From Corynespora cassiicola (taxonomy: Eukaryota > Ascomycota > Dothideomycetes > Pleosporales > Corynesporascaceae): a DNA stretch of 64,000 nt. The position numbers and the translations under genes were made by a program. The notes beneath the pieces were generated by a model. The model saw only the letters and a list, made by a program, of their open reading frames with translations, searched no databases and was not told the DNA's origin. This document shows, piece after piece, positions 21,607 to 31,655 of this stretch. The DNA is taken from contig JAEUWY010000012.1 in assembly GCA_022059125.1 (NCBI GenBank), positions 806,001 through 870,000 of the forward strand. The letters run 5' to 3'. Positions within the stretch are counted from its first letter, which is position 1. Every line of letters begins with the position of its first letter.

Positions 21607-23703
21607 ATGGCTGAGGTTGGTCGTAAACATTCACTAGATGGCGAAGGCCAGGCTCAGCTTCCGCGCAAGAAGCTGAAGCTGTCGGACCTACCCATCTCAC
21701 AAGCCAAGCGTGCCGCGATTGACAATCTAGTTCACACATTCAGGAAGAAGGGTGAATACGATGCAATTAGGAAAGCACTTTTCACACAGTTTGAGTCAGA
21801 CGTGAGTCTCTTCGCGTGAACGCATCACATCTTACACCGCAGCACTTACTAACAATACATTCTTAAGCCGGCTTGTGCTGCCCTACGTTCCTCCCTCGAA
21901 GAATTGGTCGACCGCGAAACCGATCGCAACCCGTCACTCCTGTCCAAAGACCCCCGATTGGCTGTATCGCTCATCGAAGGGGCTGGAGAACGAAGCGACA
22001 TTTACAAAAACGTGAATGAGACACTCGAAAGCCTGCTCAGCGAAGCCTTTGAAAAGCAAGGTTTAGTCAAGATGCGTGAATACAGGGCAATTGAAGTGGG
22101 TGCTGAAGCCGCTGCCGATGAAGAGCAACGCGGGTCCAAGAGTGAGGAAGACTGGGTCCGCGAAGCTGAGGAACGTCGACAGGAGCGGGCTGCCGTGAGA
22201 GAGAAGGAGCTTGAGGAAGAGCGCGAAAAGGAGCGACAAAAGGAACGGGAAGCCAAGGCACGGCGAGAAGAGCGGCGACGTCGAGAAAAGGAAGAAGACG
22301 AGGCTCGCGAGAAGGCACGTCAAGAGCGTGAAGAGCGAAGGCGCAAGGAACGTATCGAGCGAGAGAAAGAAGAGGAAGAGCGCCGTCGCCAGGATCGTGA
22401 ACGAATCGAAAAAGAGCGAAAGGAAAGGGAGGAGAGGCGTGCTCGCCGCAGGCGCGAAGACGAAGAACGCGAGGAACGTTACAGGCGAGACCGCGAACGG
22501 GATCGGGATCGAGATAGGGACCGTGATCGAGATCGTGATAGGCACCGAGGGAGTCGAGCTCGCAGCAGATCTTTCGACCGCGACCGCGACCGCGACCGGG
22601 ATAGGGACAGAGATCGTGTTAGGCGCCGAAGTCCAACTCCCGAGCCTGTCAAGCCTGAAGATATCAAGGTCGACGATGACTTGGCACTTGAGGCTCTATT
22701 ACAAGAGAGTGAAGAGATGAAAAAGTCGCGTCAACGCCCAGCTCTCGAACGATCCGTGTCCCTCGAACCTCCTATGCGCAAGGCTCACCCTCCCAAGTCC
22801 CTTGTCCCCAGAGATCCTGGTGCTTCTAGGCTTGCCAAACCGGAAACCAAATCGCAAGAGGAGGGCGCGCCCAATTCTCCGGCTGCAGCTACACCCACAG
22901 TCGTCAAGAGCGAAGATGTGGAAATGAAGGATGCTTCACCAGAAATCAAGCCTCCAATACGCTCTAGATGGGACACCGGACCTGACAAAGATGACAAAGG
23001 TCGAGGCCGCTCTCGGTCGCGCAGCATTCCTCGCAGCGTCAAATCTCGCAAACGTAGCCGAAGCCGCTCTGACTCCCGCGGAAGCCGATTTGATCGGCGC
23101 AGGTCTCGGCGAGACGACGATAGGTGGTCTTACCGGGTTCGAGATGACAGCCGTCGCCGCGACAGGGACCGCGACGACCGTGACGATAAGCGAAGCCGCC
23201 GTGACGACAAGGGCTCCCGTTACAGCCGCAGTCCCTCAAGGGAAACATTCTCGAGCCGCCGCAAGTCCCGCTATGAGTCCCGAAGCCCATCCCACGATCG
23301 TCACAGAGACCGCCGCCGTTCACGCTCACGTTCCCGTTCTGTTGATCGTCGTGATCGCGATCGCTCACGCAATCGACGTCGCCGGTCTCGTTCCAGGTCC
23401 CGCGAGGGTATTGACAGGTATGTGCCTGGAGGAGGTGGAGGAGGTGGAGGTGGCGGTGGTGGACGCGCACGGCGAGATGGCAGCCGTGACCGCAATCGTG
23501 GCTACCGCTCGCGTGAATACGATCGGTGGGAAGCAGGTACTAGTCGACGATACCTCGAGTCGGATCGGTACTTGCCCGGTAGAGACCGAGATGACGACAA
23601 GGACAAGGGTCGCGACAAGAGCAGAGAGCGGAGCCGAGATCGAGGACGGAGAGACAGAGATAGAAGTCGCTCCAAGAGTCGTGATCGCAGCCGTCGTCGA
23701 TAG
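21607..23703 (+). CDS. COMPASS subunit Shg1-like protein with RD/SR-rich tail
   Basis: 676 aa from exons 21607-21801 and 21868-23703 (66-bp intron, ACTAAC branch site). Residues about 33-130 carry the Shg1/BOD1 domain: NLVHTFRKKGEYDAIRKALF, then a Glu-rich helix and SLIEGAGERSDIYKNV. Shg1 is a subunit of the Set1/COMPASS histone H3K4 methyltransferase. The remaining 500 residues are low complexity: a long E/K/R helix (roughly 150-300), (RD)n runs, an SR-rich region like splicing factors, and a run of 12 glycines at about 23428-23463. Yeast Shg1 is only about 140 aa, so the tail is a large lineage-type extension. It suggests a nuclear, RNA-processing-linked role. Phosphorylation by SR kinases would be expected. 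The domain call is firm, the function of the tail is inference. Confidence 0.82.
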
Positions 23704-24594
23704 AATACGCCTGAAAAACGGAAGCAAATGCGAGAGAGACTCGATCGCTAATTAGTAAAGGCCATTCACCAAAGTCTCCTTGGCATCATTCCCCCGTGGA
23801 CTCCCTTGTCATCGATCCATCGAGTGGGAAGTAGTAGAGAATGGGGACAAGGTTTCTAGGCCGCTCATTGAGTCTGACTCTGAGTCGAGCCCTTATCGGT
23901 ACCCTCGCTGATTTGGGGATTCTTTTTCTATTTTCCTTGTTGCGCGGGCAGTCTGTCAATGTAGGATATAGAGAACTAGGGTTAAAAGTTGCTAATTACC
24001 TTGGCGGGAACTACTTATGGCTCTCATGGGAAAGGTGTCTAGGCTTGCGGAGGATCAGGGCAGTTAATCAATTGTAATAGTAGTTTCGGCTAAGTCGCTA
24101 GACGCAAGATACCCTGAAAGCTTCACAAGGATTAATGGATTTGTACACTTTCTTGCAGCCAAGTCTCTTGTGAATTTGAACAAGTTTAGAAGGGTCGTAA
24201 GAGAAACCACGGGTACCTGTGTCTTGGGAATCAAAACATGGTCCGAATCGGGCCCATTCACCATATAACGCAAAAGTGCTGCAGGGTTTTCATATGAAGT
24301 TTAAAATTCGTGCTTTGGCCCGATTCGAAACCAACGATTGATGTAGTACGCTCGTAACCATCCAGCACATGTTCAGCATGGCCAGGACTGAAAGTAGCCA
24401 CTTGTCCCTTCACACCCGACAGCCTAAAGAGAAAAGGAAAAGGAAAAGAAAGTCTACCAAAGTAGTCCGCATGATACAGTCCCGCACAACACTCCCATTC
24501 CCAGATAAAAAAAACTCCCAGAAATGCACACACTCAGAACGCCTTCACCCATGCATACCCCTCCACTGCCTTCCGACCCACAACAGGCCCTTCG
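23704..24594. other. 3' intergenic region between convergent genes
   Basis: About 890 bp between the stops of the Shg1 gene and the Trs31 gene. Contains an 11-bp inverted repeat (24244-24254 and 24317-24327). No gene seen. Confidence 0.5.
24244..24327. repeat. Perfect 11-bp inverted repeat, 62-nt loop
   Basis: CGAATCGGGCC at 24244-24254 is the exact reverse complement of 24317-24327. It lies in the 3' flank shared by two convergent genes and could form a hairpin in either transcript. Confidence 0.75.
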
Positions 24595-25554
24595 CTACCT
24601 CCCACCCCTCTCCAAAATCTCCTCCCGCTCGAGCACCTCAGGCTTGAACTTGATCAAAAACACCGTCTTCCCGGGCCACATAACCTCGCCCTTCGCGCCA
24701 GCATTCTGCTGCTCCTGCTCGCCGACAGTATGCGCCGTGACGCCCTCGGTAGGGAAGCCTGCGCCATCGCACACGCCCTCGATGATGCCCGCGACGAAGG
24801 CGGCGCAGTTGAGCGAGGAGAGCTCCTTGGGGAGCGAGATATACGTGTTGACCATGGGCTCGTTGTCGAAGATCATGTAGGTGCCTGCGTCGGAGCGTTC
24901 GAGGGCGTCGGCGCGGCGGCCGAAGAGGTGTTGGTAGAGGGGGTTTGCACACCATTGGACGAGGGGGAGAACGCGGGTGGGGCGGATGGAGGAGAGGGGG
25001 TTGGCGGAGCGGGAGAGGAGGAGGTCGAGGAGGCGTATGCCGATGGGGTAGCCTTGGTTGTTTAGGCTGCGGGGTGGGGGTTAGCTTGGGATTTCCTTTT
25101 TTTGAGGTTACGAGAGGAATATAGAGAGTTCGCAGTACGGAGCGGTTCTCCGGGTACAGCGAAGGGTTTGTAACAGAGGGAGAGTTGGAATGCTGGCTTA
25201 CCGCTGCTCCAGAGTCCGTACGTCTTTGGCGCCCTTCTGCGCATACGAAATCATTTCAATGAACAGGTAGGCAAATGCCGCGCGGCTTAGCTCCGAATTC
25301 TTGCTCCGGTTCAGATTGCGGTCGTAAATGGTCTTCTTGTTCGAGGGGTAGCGCAACCCGGGGGTCTGCGCGGGGGGGTTGCCCGACATGGCGATTATGC
25401 TGGAGCTTGGGGGTGCGGTCGCGCGGGCGTAGTGCGAGGACTGCTGCTGCTCAGAGATATGGCGCTGTTGCGGAGTTGCGACGGTGGTGGATACAGAGAG
25501 CGTGGCCGGGCGTGGTGGCAGCGAGGATTGGCGTATGGGAAAGGTGGTGGACAT
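24595..25554 (-). CDS. TRS31: TRAPP complex subunit Trs31 (TRAPPC5)
   Basis: 274 aa in two exons (25202-25554, 24595-25066; 135-bp intron with a CTAACC branch site). The Bet3-family domain starts with KKTIYDRNLNRSKNSELSRA, followed by AYLFIEMISYAQ and, across the splice junction, RLNNQGYPIGIRLLDLLL. Later blocks (FDNEPMVNTYISLPKEL, then FVAGIIEGVCDGAGFP) fit the family's second half. TRAPP complexes tether vesicles and act as GEFs for Ypt1/Rab1 at the Golgi. The N-terminal 90 residues are Ser/Pro/Thr-rich and disordered, as usual in filamentous fungi. The start at 25554 (MSTTF) is chosen by similarity of style; the frame also has an ATG-type start at 25671. Confidence 0.92.
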
Positions 25555-26070
25555 TGTGGAGCGAAGCTGGCCGTGACGGTGGTGCAGGGTTGCGGTGGGT
25601 CCGTGGGTCGTGCGCAACGGGGACTGAACGCCGATTGGGGATGGGCCTGCCAAGCCTGGACGACTTCTCAAGTCGTAGTGAGGATGTCCACTGGCTTCAT
25701 CCCTTGAAAATCCTACAAGTATCTTGCAATATGTTGCTAAGCATCTATTCTTGTAGGATACGACGCATCGCGAAGATAGATCACGTCTGGCTGCAGGAGT
25801 CGACTATACAAAACCAGGAGACCGCAGAAGAGCCACGAACGGATGTGGCAACGTCACTGGTATGAAGCTGACAAGAATATAGAAGTTATTCATGTTTTCA
25901 TTCCCATTTTATATGCTTTCGCTGCTATCCATGGGATACCTAGCCTGTGGGCGAGCTATGTGAAGTCATGCCATGTCATGCCTGCACATTGAACATATCC
26001 ACCATTGAAAGTAAGGTCTCAGATAAATCCTCCATACATATGGAAGATTTAAAGACCTCCCAGTACATAT
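25555..26070. other. Intergenic, Trs31 promoter side
   Basis: About 515 bp between two leftward genes, holding the Trs31 upstream region and the 3' flank of the next gene. Nothing else seen. Confidence 0.45.
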
Positions 26071-27219
26071 TTAATAACTGTTGTTGTACCGAGCCTTGTT
26101 CTGACGGCAAATAGCCTCAAGACCTCGCTTGGAGCGCTTACCGTCATGCTCAGCACCCGTAGGAGTTAGACCCATGTACCGGTCCTCGACGCCCTCGATG
26201 AAATCTTCGTAAAGATCCATGCCAATCCGAGTTTTCTTGCAATCATCCTCAACATAGTTTGCTCCGACCACCTGCTTGACCTCCTTCGGCTTCTTCCACT
26301 CTTCATACCACCGAGTAAATTTATCCTTGAGCACCATCTGGTTGGACTCGAAGATCGCAACCAAGTCCTTGAAATGTGCCCGATGAATTTTGAATTCGAT
26401 GGGGATTGCAATCGTAGTTTCGTCTGACTCGGTCCCATCTTCGCGGAGATGGGGACGTCCAGACCGCTCAATTTTCAACTCAGCGCGGAGATCCTCGGAG
26501 ATTTTCTTCTGTTCCTCATAGTTTGCCAGAGCTTCATTTCGCTCCTTTCTCATCTTGCGTTCCGAGGTAATGCGATGGTTTTTATCTTGAACTGCAGACT
26601 TGGCCTTCTCTTCTTCTTTACCCGCAACGTTCTTCGCTTTCTCCACCTTCTTGTTTGCTCCGCGCAATTTCTTAGACTTGCCTGTGTTTTCGTGGCACAA
26701 CACAGCGTTCTCCCTCTCTGCTGAATCGAGTTCATTCTTCAGCTCAGAGTTTTCTGCCCGGAGAAGCTGGTTGTCACGTTCCAATCTGTTCAATCGAGCC
26801 ACAACATCCATGGGAAGAATTGTCTGAGTTGGTGCACGTTTTTTGAGTTCTCCCCGAAGATTTTCAACAATCTTTTCATAATACTCCTCTTTATCCTTCC
26901 AGTCTTTGCTCTCCTTCTCCAGGACTCCATCGAAACTTCCACTGTGCACCTTGGCCTCCTCTTCAGATAGACCCTCGGTATCGAAGAGGTTGATGCCGTC
27001 CATGATTCTCTCAACTCCATCGGCGTCTACAACACTGTGATCACTATTGTGCGAGTTTCTACCCAAATCTACATCGCTGTTTGTAGAGAAGGGCGCGGCA
27101 GAAGGTGCGGCAGAAGGATCCGATGAAGCTTTCGAGGTGGACTGAAGCTTTGAGGCACGGCGAGGCTCCATAAAAGACTCCAAACGCTCAACATCGAACT
27201 GAAGTCCGTTATAACTCAT
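26071..27219 (-). CDS. Hypothetical coiled-coil protein, 382 aa
   Basis: Single exon from the ATG at 27219 (MSYNGLQFD); an in-frame ATG at 27270 is possible but less likely. The first 60 residues are Ser/Ala-rich and disordered. Residues about 100-260 form a long coiled coil with heptad patterns (VARLNRLERDNQLLRAENSE and later Lys/Glu-rich helices). The last 110 residues look globular, with aromatic positions (FTRWYEEWKKP, GMDLYEDFIEGVEDRYMG). No signal peptide or membrane helix. I do not recognise a family. It is the first of three neighbouring coiled-coil genes (26-31.7 kb), which suggests but does not prove a shared role. Confidence 0.7.
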   Translation of the reverse strand: MSYNGLQFDVERLESFMEPRRASKLQSTSKASSDPSAAPSAAPFSTNSDVDLGRNSHNSDHSVVDADGVERIMDGINLFDTEGLSEEEAKVHSGSFDGVLEKESKDWKDKEEYYEKIVENLRGELKKRAPTQTILPMDVVARLNRLERDNQLLRAENSELKNELDSAERENAVLCHENTGKSKKLRGANKKVEKAKNVAGKEEEKAKSAVQDKNHRITSERKMRKERNEALANYEEQKKISEDLRAELKIERSGRPHLREDGTESDETTIAIPIEFKIHRAHFKDLVAIFESNQMVLKDKFTRWYEEWKKPKEVKQVVGANYVEDDCKKTRIGMDLYEDFIEGVEDRYMGLTPTGAEHDGKRSKRGLEAICRQNKARYNNSY

Positions 27220-28010
27220 CTGATCGGTGTTAGATATTATATCGCTAAGACAAGTCCAGGAGAAACTCACTGTGATATCTTATCATGTATTCTCGCTATT
27301 GTATAAAGGGACCCAGAGCCTTGGGCACTTCGAGACCGGAAATTATGTACAGGTCTTGTACGTTTTCTTGATTAGGGTTGCTCAAAGAGAGCGCTGCCCT
27401 CGAAACTGCGCGCCCACAATAGGCACCGCGGTGGGGATGCGCAGGGGAACAAGGTGACAGGCGGGGCTCACAGTGGGGTTGTATTAAAAGCACGACGGGG
27501 ATGGTGATTAGCTCTCCACCAAGCTAGGGTGATGATTGAGGTGTGTAGTCTGATTTGGAGAAGTGCAGTCGAAAATACCCGTGTCGGTACGGAGTTGTTG
27601 GTCAAAGTGAGACGCGACAGCGCGCTGGCACGTGACGTGGTGTTACAGCACACTGAAGTCAATATTCTCATTTTAGGAGCCAGGCGAGAACATGTACCGA
27701 CGATTACAATGAAGGGCACTCATTAAACTCATTTTTCGACGGGTATCTTCCCAAATACAATGACGAGTCACGGCCGGTCTGCATCTACCTTCAATCTCGC
27801 AATAGCAAGCCTGACGGAACTTCGCAGAGCGGCGCCGACCTACCGTAAACGAATCGCATAAACCAAATACCCTTCACACGACACCCATTTAAGCCAAAAA
27901 TTCATGAAAAGAAGCCATGCCATAACAAATTCCCCCACAGGCAAAGTGCTCATCGTCAAGATAGAATCAACGCGACGACAAGCTCCGAGTATGAGGCTCG
28001 GCACACGCGA
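27220..28010. other. Intergenic
   Basis: About 790 bp between two leftward coiled-coil genes. No supported gene. Confidence 0.5.
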
Positions 28011-30231
28011 CTAGAGCTTCTTCTTTCCCCTTCCCCATGCAGACGGATCAGCTGGACTATTAACACGCCCGCCACCTCCTCTGCCCCTTCCAGACGGACC
28101 GCCTGAACTATCACTACGCCCGCCACCCCTGCCCTTCTTTGATGGCTGACCCGCAGTCGGGTTGGTCTGAGTAACCCTGAGAAACTTGATAGCCGGACCT
28201 TCTTGATTATCGCGGCGGTTGGCGTTAGATAAAGGGAGAGCAGGGAAGTTTTCGCTTTCTTCTTTCTTCTTGCGGACGGGAAGGCTTGGGAAAGCGACCT
28301 CTGGAGCAGCATCGTCAACATACTTACTGTCCTCGGGCTCAGCAGCAGCGAACTGTTTCTCCAATTCCTGTAGATGCTCCAACGCTTTGGCGGCGGCTGT
28401 ATCATGCTCGGTGATCGCAGTCTGGAGCTTCTCCAATCTCTCGGTGATCTCAATCTCCTGCTCGATCAAGACTCCAAGCTCCCGCTGCTTCACTGAGATT
28501 TGTTCCCGCAGATTGTCCAGCTCTTTGGACTTTTCCCACTCTTTCCAGTTGATATTTGACACGAGGACTGGGCCAGAGGGTAGAGCCTTCTTGCGTTCAA
28601 TCTCCTCCTTGAGAGCCTTTGCCTTGTTTTCGTACCCCTCTCGCTCCTCGTCGCGGGCCTTGTTGACCTTTTCGAGTTCCTGCTGTAGCTCATAGATTTC
28701 ATCTGTAAGGCGGGCGTGTTCCTCGATGTCAATGACGATAGTCTGTGAGTGCTGTGGTGCCTTGCCCTTCCATTGCTTGAGCTTTTGGTTCTGTTCGCTA
28801 ATGGTCTGGGATTTGTTGGCTACAGATACCTCCAACTCCTTGATCTTATTTTCGAGTTCGGGCACCTTTTTCATGGTCTTCTCGAGTGACGCGATCTGAT
28901 TCTGAAAGTCCCGCTTCTTCTGCAAGTGACCCTCGATGTTTTTGTTGAGAGACGCCTTCTCGTCTTCTAGCCTCGCGAGCTTCTTGTACATTTCCTGGGG
29001 GCTATTGCGCTGTTTGTCTTTTTTGAGGGTCTCAATGACCTGCTTCAGTCTCTTTATCTCTGTGTCTTTCTCCCGGGATACCACTAATATATCATTCGTC
29101 TTTAGGGCTTCTTGAAGCTTCTTGATGAACGCGTCCTTGACTTGGACCTCCTGGTTCTTCTCGTGGAGTTCGTCAAGTGTGTCGCAGATCCGAGCCTCTT
29201 GGGCTTCGTATTTTGCAATGATACGGTCTTTCTCCGCGATGAGACGTCTGAGATTTAGAAATTCCGCGGCCGTCGTGTCTGAATATACTTAGCAAACAGT
29301 TGCCAGCGTAAGACTCGATGAACGAGAAAGCCATACCTGACTTTTTGGTGACCGCTTGAGCAACAAGCTTGTCTTTGACGGCAAGGTGAACTTCGTATTT
29401 CATGCGTAACATGAAATCTTCGAGAATGTTTTCGAGTACCAACCTTATAAGCTGGTGGCGCTTCTGTTTCTTGTCAGCCCAGGCGAACTTCAGACTACCT
29501 ATCTGAATATATGCTTCAGAAGCCATCATCAGGATATCCCATTTGCCTGTAAACTGCTCTCTCAAACAATTACTAAAATCCTCGCTTACTTTCATGAGCA
29601 GCAGTCCCTCATGCCTTTCCAACCTGATGGCGACGAGATCTTGCACTATTCTTTGGTATGCAGAGAAGAAATTGTTCAGGTTCTGTTGGACTTCAGCGTC
29701 GTCGGTGAGCTTCTCAATGGGCGTGGCGGCCAGATTGTATCTCTCGTCAAACCATGCGACGAATTCTTCTCGGCTCATGGAAGGATCCCAGGATATATCT
29801 TTCTCTGCGTGCTTGACGGCATCGAGCCGTGTACGGAAGATTGAAACCGCTGAATTGGGCGGAGAGTCTCGCGCTTGTGAGGAGCTGGCGGCAGGCGGGG
29901 TTGGCAGATAGCCGCACTGCCTGTACCATTTCTCGACGACGCGCAGTGCGCGGTCGACCACCTCCTTTTCCCGGTGGGCGTAGAGGTTCATGACCGAGCG
30001 GACCACTGATGTGGTCGCCATTAGCTCCCTAGTGGCAACAACCTTGACTTCTAGCATGTCGAGGAGGTTTAGCAGAGCCGGGATGTCGTCATGGGCTCTT
30101 GAGCTCTCAAGCTGCCCCATTGCATCGATGACCTTCGCTTGAGGCCATGGCTGTGGGATTGCTGCCAGAAAGTTAGGTTTTACGGCCAAGCTCGTGCCAA
30201 GAATTGAGGTACTCTTGCTAGAAGAAGCCAT
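28011..30231 (-). CDS. Coiled-coil protein with TFIIS N-terminal-like domain, 720 aa
   Basis: Two exons, 29337-30231 and 28011-29278, with a 58-bp phase-1 intron (GTATGG...TTCAG); the joined frame is continuous. Residues about 33-107 (ALLNLLDMLEVKVVATREL, then SVVRSVMNLYAHREKEVVDR and a final VEKWYRQ) match the four-helix TFIIS N-terminal/LW domain (Med26, IWS1, LEDGF group) in order and spacing. That domain binds short motifs in transcription elongation factors. Residues about 150-290 form an unknown helical domain. Residues about 300-590 are a long coiled coil. The C-terminus has two copies of a Ser/Gly/Arg-Gly-Gly repeat (GRGGGRSDSSGG type), which could bind RNA. A nuclear role is inferred. 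No family name is assigned. Confidence 0.75.
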
Positions 30232-30570
30232 CTTTATGGTGAATTTAGTCGAAGGAAGGAATTGGAGATGGGTGGGCTTTGGTTTCTGAAGACTGATTAA
30301 TTGGGTGACGGCGGTGATGAAAAAACGTTGTGGCAAGAGATCCAAAATAATCTTTACAGCGGAACAAAATAAAAACGTAGCAACGCGTACGCTGTGCGAA
30401 ATTATTCTTGCGTTTGTTTTATGACGCAATTTCTTCTTTGTTGCGATGTTCGAGTGAAAGTGATTGAGCATGGAGACGATTTAAATCCAACACGCAATAC
30501 CCAGGCATACCTTTTCCTCTACACACTTTCATCACTCACTACCTACTATTTCAAATTAAAAACAGATACT
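30232..30570. promoter_or_regulatory. Shared upstream region of two coiled-coil genes
   Basis: 339 bp between divergent starts at 30231 and 30571, containing one ACGCGT at 30383-30388. No other motif assigned. Confidence 0.4.
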
Positions 30571-31424
30571 ATGGCAAGTAACGCGTCCTCGACCTACAGC
30601 TCTGGGGAGTCTAAATATCATATTGCCGGCCAAGGCGATGTGTGTGACGATGACTCTCGTTCACCAGAGAACCATCCTGAAGCTCTATCTACATCTCCAG
30701 AACCTGAATCAAATAGTACTGTATGGAAAGCAGACGCTCTCGATCAATACCGACAAGCCATGGTTTCAATTTGCATGATCTGAAATGGGCATTGACTGAG
30801 GTGGACGAATCTAGCGGTCAGACAATCAAAGAAACTTCGCTATGTCAAACTGACCATTTTCAGATCAAGATTACAGTCTATACAAAAAATGAAAGAACGA
30901 GTTTGCGAGCGGTCATCTTTACAAAGTCAACGGTTGCCAATGCATGTTCTGCAAGTGCACTTTCTGCATTGCGCCTTGCACTTCCTTGTGCTCCCCAGCC
31001 GTTGATTGTCCGATCTGTACTAAGATTAAACATGTTCTACAAGAACAGGACACAAAGTATGCAACCGCGCTTCTAGACGCTGTGAAAGACCACGGAAAAT
31101 CCGTGAAAGACATGCACAACATGTTATTGTGGGCTATCAACCTGAAAGCAAAGTTCGAGCAAGAGCAGAAGACACATCAAGAGAATCTGCAAAAGTGGGA
31201 ACTGGAGAGAGCGAATCTGGTTTGTATTCTATTCTTCCATTTGTGACCCCGATGCTCATTTACTCAAACATGCCCAGCACTATCAGGAACGCGCCGCGAA
31301 TGTAGCCAAGACTCACGAACAGAGTGTGCAAGCTCTCGTGGCCGAGTACAGTATTCGATTCCAGACCCTGGAGAATCAATGCAAGGAGAAGCTTGAAGAT
31401 TCTGCTCAGGGGCAGCTCGCTTAG
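30571..31424 (+). CDS. Cys-rich, coiled-coil hypothetical protein (tentative exons)
   Basis: The ATG at 30571 opens a Ser/Glu-rich exon to 30762. A later exon, about 30910-31219, has nine Cys in 28 residues ending in a CPIC motif, which resembles a RING or other zinc finger, and then a coiled coil. The next exon from 31278 is joined by a clear 58-bp intron (31220-31277). The middle is less certain: a model with a 29-nt exon at 30815-30843 gives closed phases, but other choices exist. The frame meets TAG at 31422-31424, giving about 225 aa in this model, although coding-like sequence goes on to 31655. It is divergent from the TFIIS-like coiled-coil gene. Family not recognised. Confidence 0.5.
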
Positions 31425-31655
31425 ACAGGAGACGCAAAAGCAAAACAAGAAGAGACACAGGAATCAAATGTATTGGATGAGGCCCGTGAACAGTATCTGA
31501 AAATAGCCACCGAAGTGAATGAGGTTAAAGCGCGTCTCCTGGAGAAGCAGAAACAAGTCGAAGAGCTCCAGAAGCAGGTGGATTCTTTCAGTTTGTCTAA
31601 GAATATTCCTTTCTTCAAAGGACATACAAAGAAACGGGGAGGGAGAAGGAGGTAG
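31425..31655 (+). other. Open coiled-coil frame after an in-frame TAG
   Basis: The same frame continues after the TAG for 76 residues of strong heptad-type sequence (EVNEVKARLLEKQKQVEELQ) and ends in a basic tail (KKRGGRRR). This looks like the original C-terminus of the upstream gene. It may be separated by a nonsense mutation (CAG to TAG would be one change), by an unrecognised intron whose acceptor is the TTAG itself, or by a sequencing error. Confidence 0.5.

Noticed and set aside
24316..24332. B-box-like GGTTTCGAATC on the minus strand (possible tRNA)
   Set aside because: The flanks do not form a T-arm stem and no A box lies at the right distance.
25275..25865. 196-residue frame opposite Trs31
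   Set aside because: Antisense shadow of the Trs31 N-terminal exon.
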